64,000 nt of DNA from Panopea generosa (GCA_029582155.1 CM055911.1:51521419-51585418), one strand, 5' to 3'. Counted from the first letter of the stretch, positions 33,677-44,895 are shown. Numbers and translations: made by a program. The notes: generated by a model from the letters alone, not told the origin.

Positions 33677-34468
33677 TATTTGTAGTGGTTTAAAGAACTT
33701 GTAGTTATATAACTACTGTGCAAGCTGGTTAAGATTCAATCAAAAGTCGGGATACTATCGCGTCTATAAAGAAAATGTTAACCAACGGACGACAGACAAT
33801 TTACCATGACCCGTGGAAATCCTAGACATTATTTTACATAGAACAAAGAACAAAATTCAACAGTGTTGTGAAACCTTTAGGTTAATCTCAAATGCTTCAA
33901 ATACTTTATAACTATTAACTGTATGATGAGAGATATATCCACAGTCAGTACACTTTCTATTCATTTCACATACAACATGAAAACCTTTAGAAACAATGCA
34001 GGTGAAAGACATCAGATTAGGGTAAGGTGCAGGGATGTTTGTCAACAGGTCCACGTGAAGACAGGTGCAAGAGTTCATAGGTTAAGAGAAGAATGTATTT
34101 TGATAAAATTCTTAAAATCATTCAATGAGAGGAGTGGGAAAATGTTTTTACCATTATGTCGTCTGCGTAGGATACTCGGAGAGTTCAGGCGGAGACATGT
34201 TAGTTAAGAGGTTGCCGCACTATAGATTGCGATGTTAACGCCCTTACAATGTAAATAACAAACGACTTATCCAACCACATTAACAGAATCCTCTCATAAC
34301 ATCTAGAAGCCATGTGACCTTACTTATCACTACACTGGCGTTTTACTGAAATCAAACACATATACAGCTTTAGTTTTTAAAGTGTTATATTTGCTTTTAT
34401 TCAAACTTGAAAGAAATATAGAAATTAACATTTTGAGGAATTGATTATTAACATTTCTTATTATATAT

Positions 34469-34474
34469 TTTATT
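34469..34474 (-). terminator. Polyadenylation signal, peptide gene B
   Basis: AATAAA on the - strand about 100 bases after the stop codon, at the position conserved in copy A. Confidence 0.6.
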
Positions 34475-34573
34475 TGCAGATAACAGGCACATTAAATAAA
34501 AAACAATAATTAGCTACAGAACGTTGTTGGTAATTAAGGATCTTCATTTTTGTCGAAATTCTGTCAGCACTGT

Positions 34574-34706
34574 TTACTTTTTCTTGCCATATGGGTATCT
34601 CCACCATGGATATCGTGGGACTCGGACTCGTGGTAGTCGGATTCGTGGGAGTCGGAATCGTGGAAATCGTGGACGTCGAAACCATCCTCTCTTTCCAACA
34701 GCGTCG
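34574..34706 (-). CDS. Peptide precursor B, exon 4 (mature cationic peptide)
   Basis: Acceptor ATCGTTTTAG as in A. After AVGKR the DNA repeats in 15-base units (CCACGA-NTC-CGA-CTN), unlike the 9-base units of A. Ends YPYGKKK and TAA. Confidence 0.85.
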
Positions 34707-37700
34707 CTAAAACGATATACATTCAATGGATTAAATGAATATATGTATATGACATCCAGTCTCACTTGTAAAATAAGATGTCAAAAATGTATTTAATGAA
34801 AAGTCCACAAAGTGAGAACATGGAAGTTTAAAATCATATCTATGAGTGGTGAATGTACTAATTCATATACACATACTCAACTCAATATTCGAACTCAAAT
34901 ACTAACACAAGACACATAATAACTTAATACATGTACTAACTAACATACAAACATTAGCTATATACTAACTAACCAACCAATCGTTTTATTACAGCATATG
35001 GTCAGCTACCACCATTGAGACAAGTTCTCTGATTGGCCGAAAAAAATTATAGTGATACTCAGGGCATATATTATGATAGTAAGCTTATTTCTGGTTGGAT
35101 GAAAATGTCACACCGGCAAATGACTACAATAAAAGTTTATAATGACATAATTTTATCCCATTCTTTTTTTACATTTTCATTTAAGTCTAGGAAAGTATTT
35201 AAATATGATATAGGACATTTTGGTCCGCAAATGTTAAAAATAGTGAAAATAAGGTCAAAACGTTATATTAAAAGTCTACGGAAAACGCAATGGTGGTAGC
35301 TGACCATAAGAGAAGACACCTGCTATCAACAAGAAAGTCAACAATTTCCTTGACTTTAGATAAATGGCTGTTTTGGCATTGCATCATTTTTTTTGAAATT
35401 GAAAGATTATAGCAACTTAAAGAAGAAATAAATATATCATTTATTTCTTTTTAAATGACACAATATGTAAATTTTTAAACACCTTTATCGTATAAAATCT
35501 ATCTTAAGTAGTATTTAACCAGTATTTAACACACAAAAAATGGAAATTACCAGAATTTAACAGAATTTCTACAAAAATTGAGTTTTTAAAAGTATTATTA
35601 AAATTATGTCCGGTTTTATAAATAATGGTTGAGTTCGTTAATAATATTTTTTTTGGTCGGTTTAGCATTTACTAGATATTTAATACTAACGCTTGCGATG
35701 CATCTTCGTCTACGCCTTCGTTTTCGAGTTCGAATAACATCCTTTTCATTATTTCATCATCATCATCATCATCGTCATCGGCATCATCGCTATCGTCATC
35801 GTCTAATCCACGTTTCTGAAGAAAAAATAATGTTGTGAGATTATCAGAATAATTAGATTTAAAGATCATATCAAATTTTCTTTCTCATTCTCAAATATAT
35901 TCTGATTCTTGGAACACCGACATCTTCGTGACCATTTTGTTTCATGATGGTCTCTCTAAAGCCAACTTAACTGGCGTCGTATTTTAAGCACAGTTCGGTA
36001 CAGGATACTTTATCAATCGTATTTATGCGGCCAATTCTGTCACCATTTTGTTTAAGGCTATTATGAAATCGACGAGTAGTTACTAATGACGCTTTATGTG
36101 CGACAAGACCCTCTTCCACTAGTTAAAGTACAAAGTAGATAACATGTATATTTTGTGGGTAGTTTAACAGAGAATTAAATCCCAAAGTACACATGGCAAT
36201 GTTTAGCATCACTTTCAACAATATTTTTTCCAGTCATAACGCGACGGTGCGTATTTGAGACAGTATTCTTAGCGCTGCCACACTGGAGTATCATGCCGCA
36301 GTCACATTATTTGATACCCTACCCAGTAACATTATACTGACACCACCCGGGGCCGACCAGAACTAGAGCGTATGCTTAGCGCCGAAGTAATGACGCTTTT
36401 AGTTCCATTTATTCAAGTCTTTGGTATGACCCCTACGGGGATCGAACCAAATACCTTCCGTTCTCACTTTGTGGCCTTGCCATGTGATGCAGACGCTCTA
36501 TCATTAAATCACAGCTGTGATATCAAGATTTTAAGTAAAAGTGACATTGACCAATATCTTAAAAAATAGTCTCAATCCTCCACTTCGTGTGAGGAACCTA
36601 TATATGATCTTTCAATAACATATATCAAAGGAAACTAATTTTATTGAGCAAATCATACTGAAAAAATAAAGGTGCAAAATTCATGATGTGAGAATCTGAA
36701 AAGCTATCCCATGTTCACTGCAATTATAAGCGAGCTTTGTACAATTTTGAAATGAATCGTGCAATATGCGTTCGGGTTATTGGGTGTTTTTTTAATTAAC
36801 ATCACTTTACATTTTAAAATTTAAATCGTGTTGATAATCACAGGCAGAGTTGAAATTCAATATTTTTGCAATATCTAATAAGTCTGTAAAACGGGTTCAG
36901 TTATCCGATTGGGTCCGTTAAATAGCAATGTTGCAAAAGTCACATTTGAGCACGTTGATTGGTCAGTTGCTTAAGGGAAAGTTTGAATGACGTCACAGTT
37001 GAATAAACGATCAATTGCTATGACATGCATGGAATTCCCTGCTTTTTCATTTGGGGTTATTAGACCCGATTCGGGAGACATCAACACTACTTAGTTGGAT
37101 ATACAACGTCAAGTGAAGAGACGGCAGGGCTAAAGTTGTATTCGCGATAGGCCAATTATTTAAAAGATTGCGATAATTTAAGGGTTTTGGTATTTTAACA
37201 GTGGATGTATTTTGTTAACGTTTACGTCACTACCACAAAAGCTCAAATATTCTGGGGTGGTATTCACCAACCATTCTTAACAATATTCTTAGACCCGAAT
37301 TCAAGACTGAATTTTCAAACATACACTTAGAGACCACATTTTGAGACCAATATGTGCAAGCATGCAGGGACACCAAATATATAATCATATAAACACTCAC
37401 AATAATTCTATATATCATGATATAAACTTAATATCTAAGGTTAAAATCTGGATTGTCTAGCTTGAGTCTAAAAACAATTCTAATAATGGTTGGTGAATAC
37501 TACCACTGGATTTAGTCACATATCGTACTTTATACCTACCATGCTATTATCAGCAGCTTCCAATTGCTGGAGAAGAGCTTCGACATCTGCATCTTCATCA
37601 ACTTTCCCGGTATCTGAAACATTATGTAAAGAAATCAATGTATACCCATGATCAGGGACTCATTATTTAGATATACAGCCAGACCTGTGTACGCGGCCAC

Positions 37701-40125
37701 CTCTATTAAGCAGTCACTTGTCTTAAGCAGCAACATTTACTATTTCCCATTTCTATACTTTCGGAGCATATTAACCTGTATTAAGCAACAACCTGTCTTA
37801 AAATGCCATTTTTGCTCCTTCCCTTAACTGGCTGCTTAAGACAATTTGAATTGTAACCTCAACTCCAAAGGAAAACCTTACACTTTTTTTTATTCCACTT
37901 GAATGTCAGAGATTAATAAATGCAACTACCGGTAAATTATTTTTTATACATAACAAGATCTTTTGTAGCGTTTTGGCTTATTTGATCTTAAAGTGACAAC
38001 TTAATTACTCCCATTTTCACAGTTGATATCGCGCATGAGAGACCACCTGCTAGGCATTGCACGCATCGTCGGCGCATGTACTGGGTCACATCATCACTTT
38101 ATGTTGCGGGAAAGCATTCCGCTCTTATGTTAAAGCTTACCCATCTGTTTGTTGCTGGTTGGATTGTGTTTGTGATTTTTATAGTGAACATGTGTTGTAA
38201 CCATAAGCGCAAAATTTAGAACCTTGAGAACTGCAGAGTTTCAGCAAATTCTATCGTATTACTCAATTTGTCGCTTCTTACGACATGCATAAGCCACAGT
38301 GATCCTGTTCTTGTCATCACGCATGGCTCCCTGGAACCACACAGGGGTTGGTTGATAATTTAACCACAATAGTGAACATGACAAAAATGATAAAATGAAC
38401 ATGACACCCATTCGGAGGCTTCCTACTCCTCTGCAGAGATCGACAATGATTCTATTCTTAGCCGGAACCACGCGGGCTAATAAATAATAAAACTAAGGTG
38501 TTAGTATGATGCTTTTTGTATAAAAAGTTAAAGTACCAAATAAAAATGAAATTAAATATCAAACAAGTTTGTTTAAAATACATTTTTTGGATGAAAAAAG
38601 AGATAGAATTTGTATGAAAATATATCAGTACTTTATTCTGATAAAATTTTATTAATTAGCGTTTATGATAGTAGAACAACTGTCTTAGCTAGACGTCTAA
38701 TTGCAGAGCAAAACTTAATAAGTATTTAAGTAAGACTAAAATTTCCAATACGAGCGACGCCCAAAGAAGAGTATCAGTTATTTTAGATTTTTTGAGGATA
38801 TTGCAGAGATACAGAATACCCTTTTGTAGCGTCCCTGGTTCTTTTACATGCCGGGTGTTAAGCACCGATATATGGGACCTTGATTTTTGTAAAGTCTCAT
38901 CCGAAAGTCTGAGTAGTATTTTTTGTTGGAGAAGCGGGGGTCGAATCTGCGACCCCTGGGTTCGCAGTCCAAGGCGTTAACAACTGGACCACATATCCAC
39001 TCCTACTTATATTTTTTCATAAAAGTCTCACATTTAATTCTTACGTACGATATCAGCCGTTTGATCATTTAAAACTTAGTAAATGCAGGAGAGTTAAACA
39101 TTCTTTTCAAGCGTTTTCTGGTCATACTTTATTCGAAAAGGATGAAAATAAAAAAAAAAGGAAAAAGATTCGGTTTGTACATTATATCGATTTTGAGATC
39201 ATATCGGACCATATTATTTAGGGTCCGTATAATTTTCTTTGCTTTTACCTCGATTGGAAACAAGTTTTTTAAGTTAATACACATTCCGCTCTATAACGTC
39301 CTTGGTAGAACCAGTACTAAGCGTAACGTCCGTATTGTTAATACACCACTAACTAGTATACCAGTAATTTGATAGTTTTGTTACTATTGTTTATAGTGAA
39401 ATAAAAACAATAGATACACATTGAGAATATGTAAAAATATAAAGGAAGAGGGAAAACGTTAATGATGTTGACGCTGTACGTATATAGGCCTACAAGGATA
39501 TATATAGAGAAGGTAAAGCAAATGATTGAGATGTTATGAACGTAAAATGTTGCGAAATATCCTATATGAACTTCCATTCATCTCAAAAATCAATTTCTTT
39601 TCATTGCACAATAAAGTTTTCTACAAATCAAGACCATTCCCTACAAATTTGTTTCAAATTGTTGAAGTACTTATAATTACAATCCGCACTGTTAACTCAA
39701 AAATCAAGGAAAATACTTGAAATACTACTTAAAACTGCACTATTTTAAATTAAAGATCATTCTGCGTGATTAAAACATTATATATACCTACAACGTATGT
39801 AACTAAAATCAGTTTCTTGTTAAATTTGAATGATTAATTTGCCAAGTTATTAATTCTTCGTTTGCTATTTTATCAACATTTAGTAGAGATATGCAAGTTT
39901 CCTATCCTTCTATGAAAGTCGTTGTTGTATATGTCAAACCCAAACGCATAACACAAATAAGCATATTACAAATTAAATATTAATAAATTAGCAGAAAGTA
40001 CAGTTTTTGTTACATTCAACTCAATCTAAATGCTCTATTCAACACAAAAAGCTCAACTTACATTTTGCAGACACGAAGGCCGCCAATATAACACCAACGA
40101 AAGCAAGTAGCAGAAGCGTTTTCAT
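34574..40125 (-). CDS. Pro/Arg-rich antimicrobial-type peptide precursor B (4 exons, 131 aa)
   Basis: Exons 40125-40062, 37613-37540, 35815-35691 and 34706-34574 join in frame with the same phases as gene A (1, 0, 2) to 396 bases with TAA; the third donor is GTTAGT. Signal peptide MKTLLLLAFVGVILA; acidic pro-region with an interrupted Asp tract (51-66, broken by S55 and A58); dibasic sites KR47-48, KR70-71 and GKR92-94. The mature peptide (residues 95-127) starts GWFRRPRF, continues as LPRIR, LPRVR and VPRYP blocks, and ends RYPY before Gly128 and three Lys. It keeps 11 Arg as in A but has 7 Pro and 3 Trp and is one residue shorter. Only the xWxRR start, the spaced P-R pairs and the PYGKKK end are shared. 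Both copies have intact frames, splice sites and promoters, so both look functional. Confidence 0.8.
34997..35308. mobile_element. MITE with perfect 21-bp inverted ends, intron 3 of gene B
   Basis: The first and last 21 bases are exact reverse complements (TATGGTCAGCTACCACC...). Internal blocks CTGATTGGCCGAAAAAA and AAAATAAGGTCAAAACGTTA are shared with 23384-23696 and 10331-11395. No coding capacity. Confidence 0.85.
35691..35815 (-). CDS. Peptide precursor B, exon 3 (poly-Asp pro-region)
   Basis: Acceptor TTTTTCTTCAG, donor CAAGC|GTTAGT. Four codons longer than in A through extra GAT codons; ends ELENEGVDEDASQ. Its reverse frame reads poly-His/Arg, an artefact. Confidence 0.82.
36235..36522 (-). 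mobile_element. tRNA-derived SINE, family 3, in intron 2 of gene B
   Basis: Counterpart of 24702-24983; B box complement GGGGATCGAACC and body ACACCACCCGGGGCCGACC retained. Confidence 0.8.
36890..37085. repeat. CRE-bearing dispersed repeat, copy B
   Basis: Counterpart of 25365-25560, with TGACGTCA intact at 36988-36995. Confidence 0.7.
37252..37509. mobile_element. MITE with GGTATTCACCAACCATT ends, copy B
   Basis: Left end GGTATTCACCAACCATTCTT, right end ATAATGGTTGGTGAATAC; the inverted pairing is cleaner here than in copy A. Confidence 0.75.
37540..37613 (-). CDS. Peptide precursor B, exon 2
   Basis: Acceptor ATGTTTCAG, donor ATG|GTAGGT. Keeps LLQQLEAADN; the end is shortened to SM instead of EANM, and KVDEDADVE replaces SDDEDVDIK. 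Confidence 0.8.
37676..37853. mobile_element. Tc1/mariner-type MITE, copy B
   Basis: Flanked by TA on both sides, beginning CAGCCAGACCTGTG; counterpart of 26142-26318. Confidence 0.7.
38215..38480. other. Segment found only in copy B, intron 1
   Basis: Between ACCATAAGCGCAAAATTT and the AATAAT stretch, about 260 bases replace a shorter unrelated stretch of copy A. On the - strand it carries an open frame (38471-38259); from the internal Met at MGVMFILSFLS it would resemble a signal peptide followed by about 30 residues. No relative is recognised and no splice sites were fixed, so it is recorded as an insertion only. Confidence 0.45.
38822..38999 (-). mobile_element. tRNA-derived SINE, family 5, in intron 1 of gene B
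   Basis: Counterpart of 27252-27417 with the same tRNA-like head; the B box (GATTCGACCC on the - strand) differs by one base from copy A. Confidence 0.65.
40062..40125 (-). CDS. Peptide precursor B, exon 1 (signal peptide)
   Basis: Same length as exon 1 of A; three base differences, all replacing (R2K, G8A, L9F), with the cleavage region AAFVSAK unchanged. Donor AAAT|GTAAGTT. Confidence 0.85.
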
Positions 40126-40180
40126 CTTGACAAGTCAAAATAAGAACGTCGAATAATGTGACAGCCAAAACATTCCCCCT

Positions 40181-40186
40181 CTTATA
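40181..40186 (-). promoter_or_regulatory. TATA box, peptide gene B
   Basis: TATAAGAGGGGG on the - strand, 56 bases before the start codon, matching the position in gene A. Confidence 0.6.
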
Positions 40187-40200
40187 AGACAATTTTGCTC

Positions 40201-40230
40201 AGTGATGCTTGCAAAGCTTTTAGTGACGCT
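40201..40230 (-). promoter_or_regulatory. 21-bp upstream repeat, peptide gene B
   Basis: One full and one partial unit of the CGTCA / TTTGCAA repeat, one unit fewer than gene A. It is the clearest promoter difference between the paralogues. Confidence 0.5.
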
Positions 40231-40483
40231 ACCCTATCTTTATGTTATGTACCCTCGAAACCCATCTGTATCGATATCGTTCAAAAGATTACCTTTGAGA
40301 TGAAATAATCGGCGATATAAAAAATGAACACGTAATGAATGGTACACGCCATTGCATTCAAATCCGGTTTCAGTCTAGCCGGATACTTCTGATGCTGCTG
40401 ATTCGCTGAAATCGGTTAACCATGAACCGAATCGCTCAAGGATCTCGGTTAACGTATGATAGAGATGTTAAAAACGCATTAAT

Positions 40484-41274
40484 TGTATTCTTGCATGACA
40501 GTGAACACAAAAAATGACGTACCATGAGTTTGCTGATTTTGTACATACTGAGTCAAACTTCAAACATTACATTTGTCATTGTCATTTCACCTGTTCGCTA
40601 CAATGTATTTAAAAAAACGCATATATGTGATTGTACTGTTTGGTGTTTATGGTCGCTTTCAATTATTCAGTGACAATCCTCATAACCTAATGATTTGCAG
40701 TGGTGTAACAATTCGGAGATAAATGTGCCCACTGCATGTAACATTTTTTGCAGATAACTTTCTTGATATTGCATGGTTGATATTGCATATTGTATGGACG
40801 AACGCCGTCTCTGTATGGAGACGAACAATCGGTGCTATCAAGTGGCCTTGCAAAATTCGTATCACTTTATAACCTAGTTTCGTCGGTAAAAGGTTTTCGA
40901 TACAGCAGCGACACCCTCCAACCGACTAAAATACTCCAACAACCATTCCACGAACACTGACAACATATTTTAGACTGCCAACAACCTCTCTACGACCTCT
41001 GACAATCAACTACTGGTTGTCGGAATTCGGCAATCGGTCGTTTCTCTGGTGTGACTTGGGCTTTACGGTAATTTTAATAAAAATATGATTAGTGTTAGAA
41101 TTATGCAAAATTTAAAGTAGCATTAAAACTCATCTGAGGTGAGCGAAAACTACTAAAACTATTTTAGATGTTGTCCTACTTTCTCTTCACAAGAAAAGAG
41201 AAAGTAGATCAACTTATAAGCTGGTGTAGAAAATCCCATTTAATGTGTTGAAAACTATTAAGAAAACAATATTA
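40484..41274. other. Intergenic DNA after the duplication
   Basis: No gene seen. It contains a small perfect hairpin at about 41173-41204 (CTACTTTCTCTT and its complement), whose arm resembles the TTTCTCAGCC block of the 10.8-11.2 kb repeat. Confidence 0.5.
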
Positions 41275-41339
41275 ACCAGTTTAGTTCAATTTGGTTCAGT
41301 CGGATAAGCAGATATTTGAAACAGAGTCTGTCCCTAGTC

Positions 41340-41530
41340 TGTAGAACGGACCCAGTTTTCCCGAACAGCAATGTTGGGAAAGCCACATTTAAGCACGTTG
41401 ATTGGCCAGTTACTTCATCTGAAAGTTTGAATGACGTCACAGTTTAGTAAGCGTTCAGTTGCTAGACTAGTCTATCCCAGTCCCTGGTTTCTCCCATATA
41501 AGGTATGTTCAACCCCAATGACAAAAAAAA
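41340..41530. repeat. CRE-bearing dispersed repeat
   Basis: AACGGACCCAGTTTTCCC at one end, TGACGTCA at 41432-41439, then GCGTTCAGTTGCTAGAC and TCCCTGGTTT. Open frames across it are incidental. Confidence 0.65.
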
Positions 41531-42515
41531 ACAACAGGGAATTCCATGCTTGTCCCATTATTCAATTGGCCAATCAACGTGCTGAATCCAAACGGTTAAA
41601 TTGCGTTCACGAGCATACAGAGAAACTGATATCGATCAAAACAACGATGTATATATATATTCAATATATTATATTCAATTTTTATTGTTCCATTTTTTTA
41701 CTAGCTTAACCAATTAAGTCCGAAATCCAAATCTTCCCCATTCGACACTAGGCTTTTTCCATCTGATGCTTGTCGATCTTCTCTTCAACGAAATAAATAA
41801 AACAATTCTTTCGAAATGCATTGAATCAGGTTTCTTCTGAATATGTGAGGCAAATTCTGAGTTTTGTAAAATGCGCAAAACTCCTATCAGAAAGTTAGGT
41901 GAATGGTTTAAGGTATCAATTATCTCCCCTTGCTTGGTGACGGTAGCAACAATCATGTGCTAAAAATATATGTAAATCTGTTGGGCATTGTTTTTGTTAA
42001 AAATGCTCAAAATGGTCAATTTTTTTTGTGCATATCAGAACATTGAAACATTTTCATGAATAATGTTAAGTTTGGATGACATTGGGTACTGTTGGATGAA
42101 GATATAACAATTAAACACATGAGCAGACTTGTCAGAAATAAAGGAGTCATCAAGCCATCGAAATTGTGAAAAAGCAATCCGGTCAACCCCATGTTTTTCC
42201 TGCTTATTTGGACCAACAGAGGGCTATCCATGGATACAATACACCTTTAAAAACCCGTGTCAATATGTTCAGTGTTCTAGAAGTGTTTGTTTCGATATGT
42301 AGAACAGTACATACAAAATTAATTGATGTGAGAGACGTATGTACTAGAGCCTAACTTTAGATTCGTGTATTTGAACATAATCTACATATGTAATTTGAGC
42401 ACTATTTTTATTAATGTATTAGAGTCCTTGTTCATATTACAGCACTTGAGTCACACTTCAGAATTTGAGTCCTATTTCTTATCCTATATATTTGCATTCA
42501 ACTTTGATTAGATTC
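41531..42515. other. Intergenic, unassigned open frames
   Basis: Frames on the - strand at 41714-41956 and 42016-42231 are of protein-like composition but short, unspliced and unrecognised. They may be relics of a transposon; no motif supports this. Confidence 0.35.
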
Positions 42516-42813
42516 TAGCAAAACATCAGATTCATCTATTTGAACTATACTCTAGATTAGAGACATGTAGTTTAGCAAAACATCAGATTTATCTATTTGC
42601 ACTATACTCTGTATTAGAGACATGTATTTTAGCAAAACATCAGATTCATCTATTTGCACTATACTCTGTATTAGAGACATGTATTTCAGCAAAACATTAG
42701 ATTTGTCTATATGTATTTGCACTATACTCTAGAATAGAGACATGTATTTTAGCAAAACATCAGATTCATCTATTTGCACTTTTCTCTGAATTAAATGCAT
42801 GTATGTATTTTAG
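42516..42813 (+). repeat. 58-bp minisatellite, about five units
   Basis: Units read TTTAGCAAAACATCAGATTC, ATCTATTTGCACTATACTCT, ATTAGAGACATGTA. Units are well conserved, with a short ATGTATTTGC insertion in one. Confidence 0.95.
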
Positions 42814-43394
42814 CCATATTTCTTAGTCATAATTATGAACCCAATCTCAGAGTCAAGATGTATTTGAGATCAATCTTAAATGCACGTTTTTAAACGCGAC
42901 ACTGAAAAACACGTATATGCTCAACGTGAATGTATTTCAGGTATGTGTTTTTCAAGAGCTATCAATTCTCATATTATTTCTTTACAATAAGGCATGTATA
43001 TAGGACACCAATTTCATAACCAAATTCTAAAATCTTGGTAAACGTTCTATCACATTTACACAGAGTTGGCTATACAGAAAAACTGAATGATAAAGTGTTT
43101 TGCAATTGTGCCAGTGTGGTTTACTCTGTGGTGTAATGCCTCTATGGTACACATATGTGGAACTATTTGGTATCTTTGTAGTACCTGTATTGTAGAGCTT
43201 TATACAGAATTATGGTGATTAGTGATTATTATTCAAAGGAGAATAAAGCAATAGGCGTAAAACGCTAAAAGATACAGAAGAGATATAGTAACCTCATGGA
43301 TGAAAAAAACGTTATATGCAATACTTTATATTATCATTGTATTTGTGATAAGGCAAACATCAGGGATAAAAAGTATAGTGTATCTATAGATTTA

Positions 43395-43862
43395 TATCTC
43401 CCGATATCTCCCGAATAACGTTTTATAACCCCCAATGCAAAACGCAGAGACGTCCATGCCTGTCAGACAATTCATAGCAATTGAACGCTTAATAAACAAT
43501 GACGTCATTCAAAATGTTACTGAAGCAACTGACCAAACAACGTGCTCAAATGTGCTGCTTTTTAACGGACCCAATTGGGAGATCTACTATTTAACGGACC
43601 CAATTGGGAGATCTGCTGTTTAATGGACCCAATTGGGAGATCTGCTATTTAACGGACCCAATTGGGAAATCTGCTATTTAACGGACCCAATTGGGAGATC
43701 TGCTATTTAACGGACCCAATTGGGAGATCTACTATTTAACGGACCCAATTGGGAGATCTGCTGTTTAATGGACCCAATTGGGAGATCTGCTATTTAACGG
43801 ACCCAATTGGGAGATCTGCTATTTAACGGACCCAATTGGGAGAGCTGGTCCGTTCTATAGGG
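43395..43862. repeat. CRE-bearing dispersed repeat with internal satellite
   Basis: Inverted relative to the 41.4 kb copy: CCATGCCTGTCAGACAATTC, TGACGTCA at 43500-43507, AGCAACTGACCAA, then the tandem array, then GAGAGCTGGTCCGTTCTA. The copy at 56240-56480 has the same order without an array. Confidence 0.7.
43556..43850 (+). repeat. 29-bp satellite, about ten units
   Basis: Near-identical units of TTTAACGGACCCAATTGGGA plus GATCTGCTA. Each contains the perfect palindrome CCCAATTGGG and a GATC site. It arose from a single unit still seen in other repeat copies (56430-56455). Confidence 0.97.
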
Positions 43863-43987
43863 AAAAGGTAATGGTTATTGAATGTTGATCAAAGAGCCAG
43901 TACAGTTAATATGGCCATTTGACACGTACGAATATTTTTTAGGCTACTTTTGAATGGGATGTTACGCCATTTTCAACACGTTTTCAG

Positions 43988-44176
43988 GTTATATATGGCA
44001 TATTCAGTTTTATTGATGGAGAAAGACCTCAGAATGAATCTGAGTAGAACCAATGTCCATTCGCAAGTGCCCGGCACACTTTCTCACATTACGTTTTTGA
44101 GCAAGCGGTACTCGAACCTACGACCTAGGTAAGTGCTCTTAAGACGGCGCCTTAGACCACTCAGCCACGTGGGACC
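43988..44176 (-). mobile_element. tRNA-derived SINE, family 2
   Basis: The - strand starts GGGTCCCACGTGGCTGAGTG, a serine/leucine-type tRNA head with GGCGCC D-arm side and GTAGGTTCGAGTACC B box, followed by the family body to ATGCCATATATAACC. The 3' acceptor half is absent, so it is a SINE and not a tRNA gene. Confidence 0.85.
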
Positions 44177-44610
44177 CTTTTTATTTAATAACAAATCAAA
44201 ATTGTTTGATTTTAATGACACAACGTTGTGTTCTATAAGGACTGCATATAGGTGAACATAACGGCATGTGGTTATGTTACTGAGATTCGAGATTCAATGT
44301 AAAGTACATGTTTATTTTGCGTAGCTAGATATTAAGAGACAGCACAATATTAGCGTTTAGGTATTTTAACTAAGTATAATTTGTAAAAGTTCGATCTAAT
44401 GTTGAAACCGCGCGAAATTGATTTATACTGTAACCATGAACTCCAGTGCAGTAATTACTATTACTTTTGGTTATTTTAAAGTACATCAACGGATATCGTA
44501 AACAATGTACTGTTGAAAAACTTATCTGTTTGGTAAGTAGACTTTTCAGTTTAAGCATAAGTATATATAAAGAAATATCTTTTCAAATAATCAGTAAATA
44601 CTCCTTCATA

Positions 44611-44895
44611 TACGGTGTCCCGTTTGGGCCATCGCGGCATATCTATTAAATTAGATAAAGTCGAAACAACGAAGCTACGTTGATAAAAAATCGAAATAAT
44701 GAAACTACAGTAGTTTCGCGTTTTCATCATTGTAGATTCAACTTTTCAACTACAATGAATCGACTTTTCACCATGGTAGTCTCAACTTTTCACCATCGTC
44801 GTTTCGTTGTTTTGACTTTTCATTATCGTAGTTTCGTTGTTTCGACTTTACTTAATTTAATAAACATGCCGCGATAACCCCAACTGGACACCGTA
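44611..44895. mobile_element. MITE with GGTGTCC termini, second copy
   Basis: TACGGTGTCCCGTTTGGGCC on the left and CCCCAACTGGACACCGTA on the right, plus inner CATCGCGGCAT / ATGCCGCGAT, are inverted. The interior holds repeated TTTCGACTTTTCACCAT-like subunits as in 15899-16139. Confidence 0.8.

Larger units (their letters stand above)
32440..33810. repeat. Cluster of the dispersed repeat family, copy B
   Basis: Counterpart of 20560-22020. After TTTACCATGAC, about 180 bases found in A are absent and the sequence resumes at CCGTGGAAATCC. Confidence 0.65.
28694..40483 (+). repeat. Segmental duplication, copy B (about 11.8 kb)
   Basis: Begins at CCGCGTGCGATGCGGACACT directly after the end of copy A and ends at GATGTTAAAAACGCATTAAT, after which similarity to A stops. 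Same order and orientation as A, so this is a direct tandem duplication. Confidence 0.95.

Noticed and set aside
41431..41709. 92-codon + frame
   Set aside because: Overlaps the CRE-bearing dispersed repeat and has no conserved frame in its other copies.
42516..43850. CRISPR-like regularly spaced repeats
   Set aside because: Units are contiguous tandem repeats without unique spacers, in an animal-type genome.
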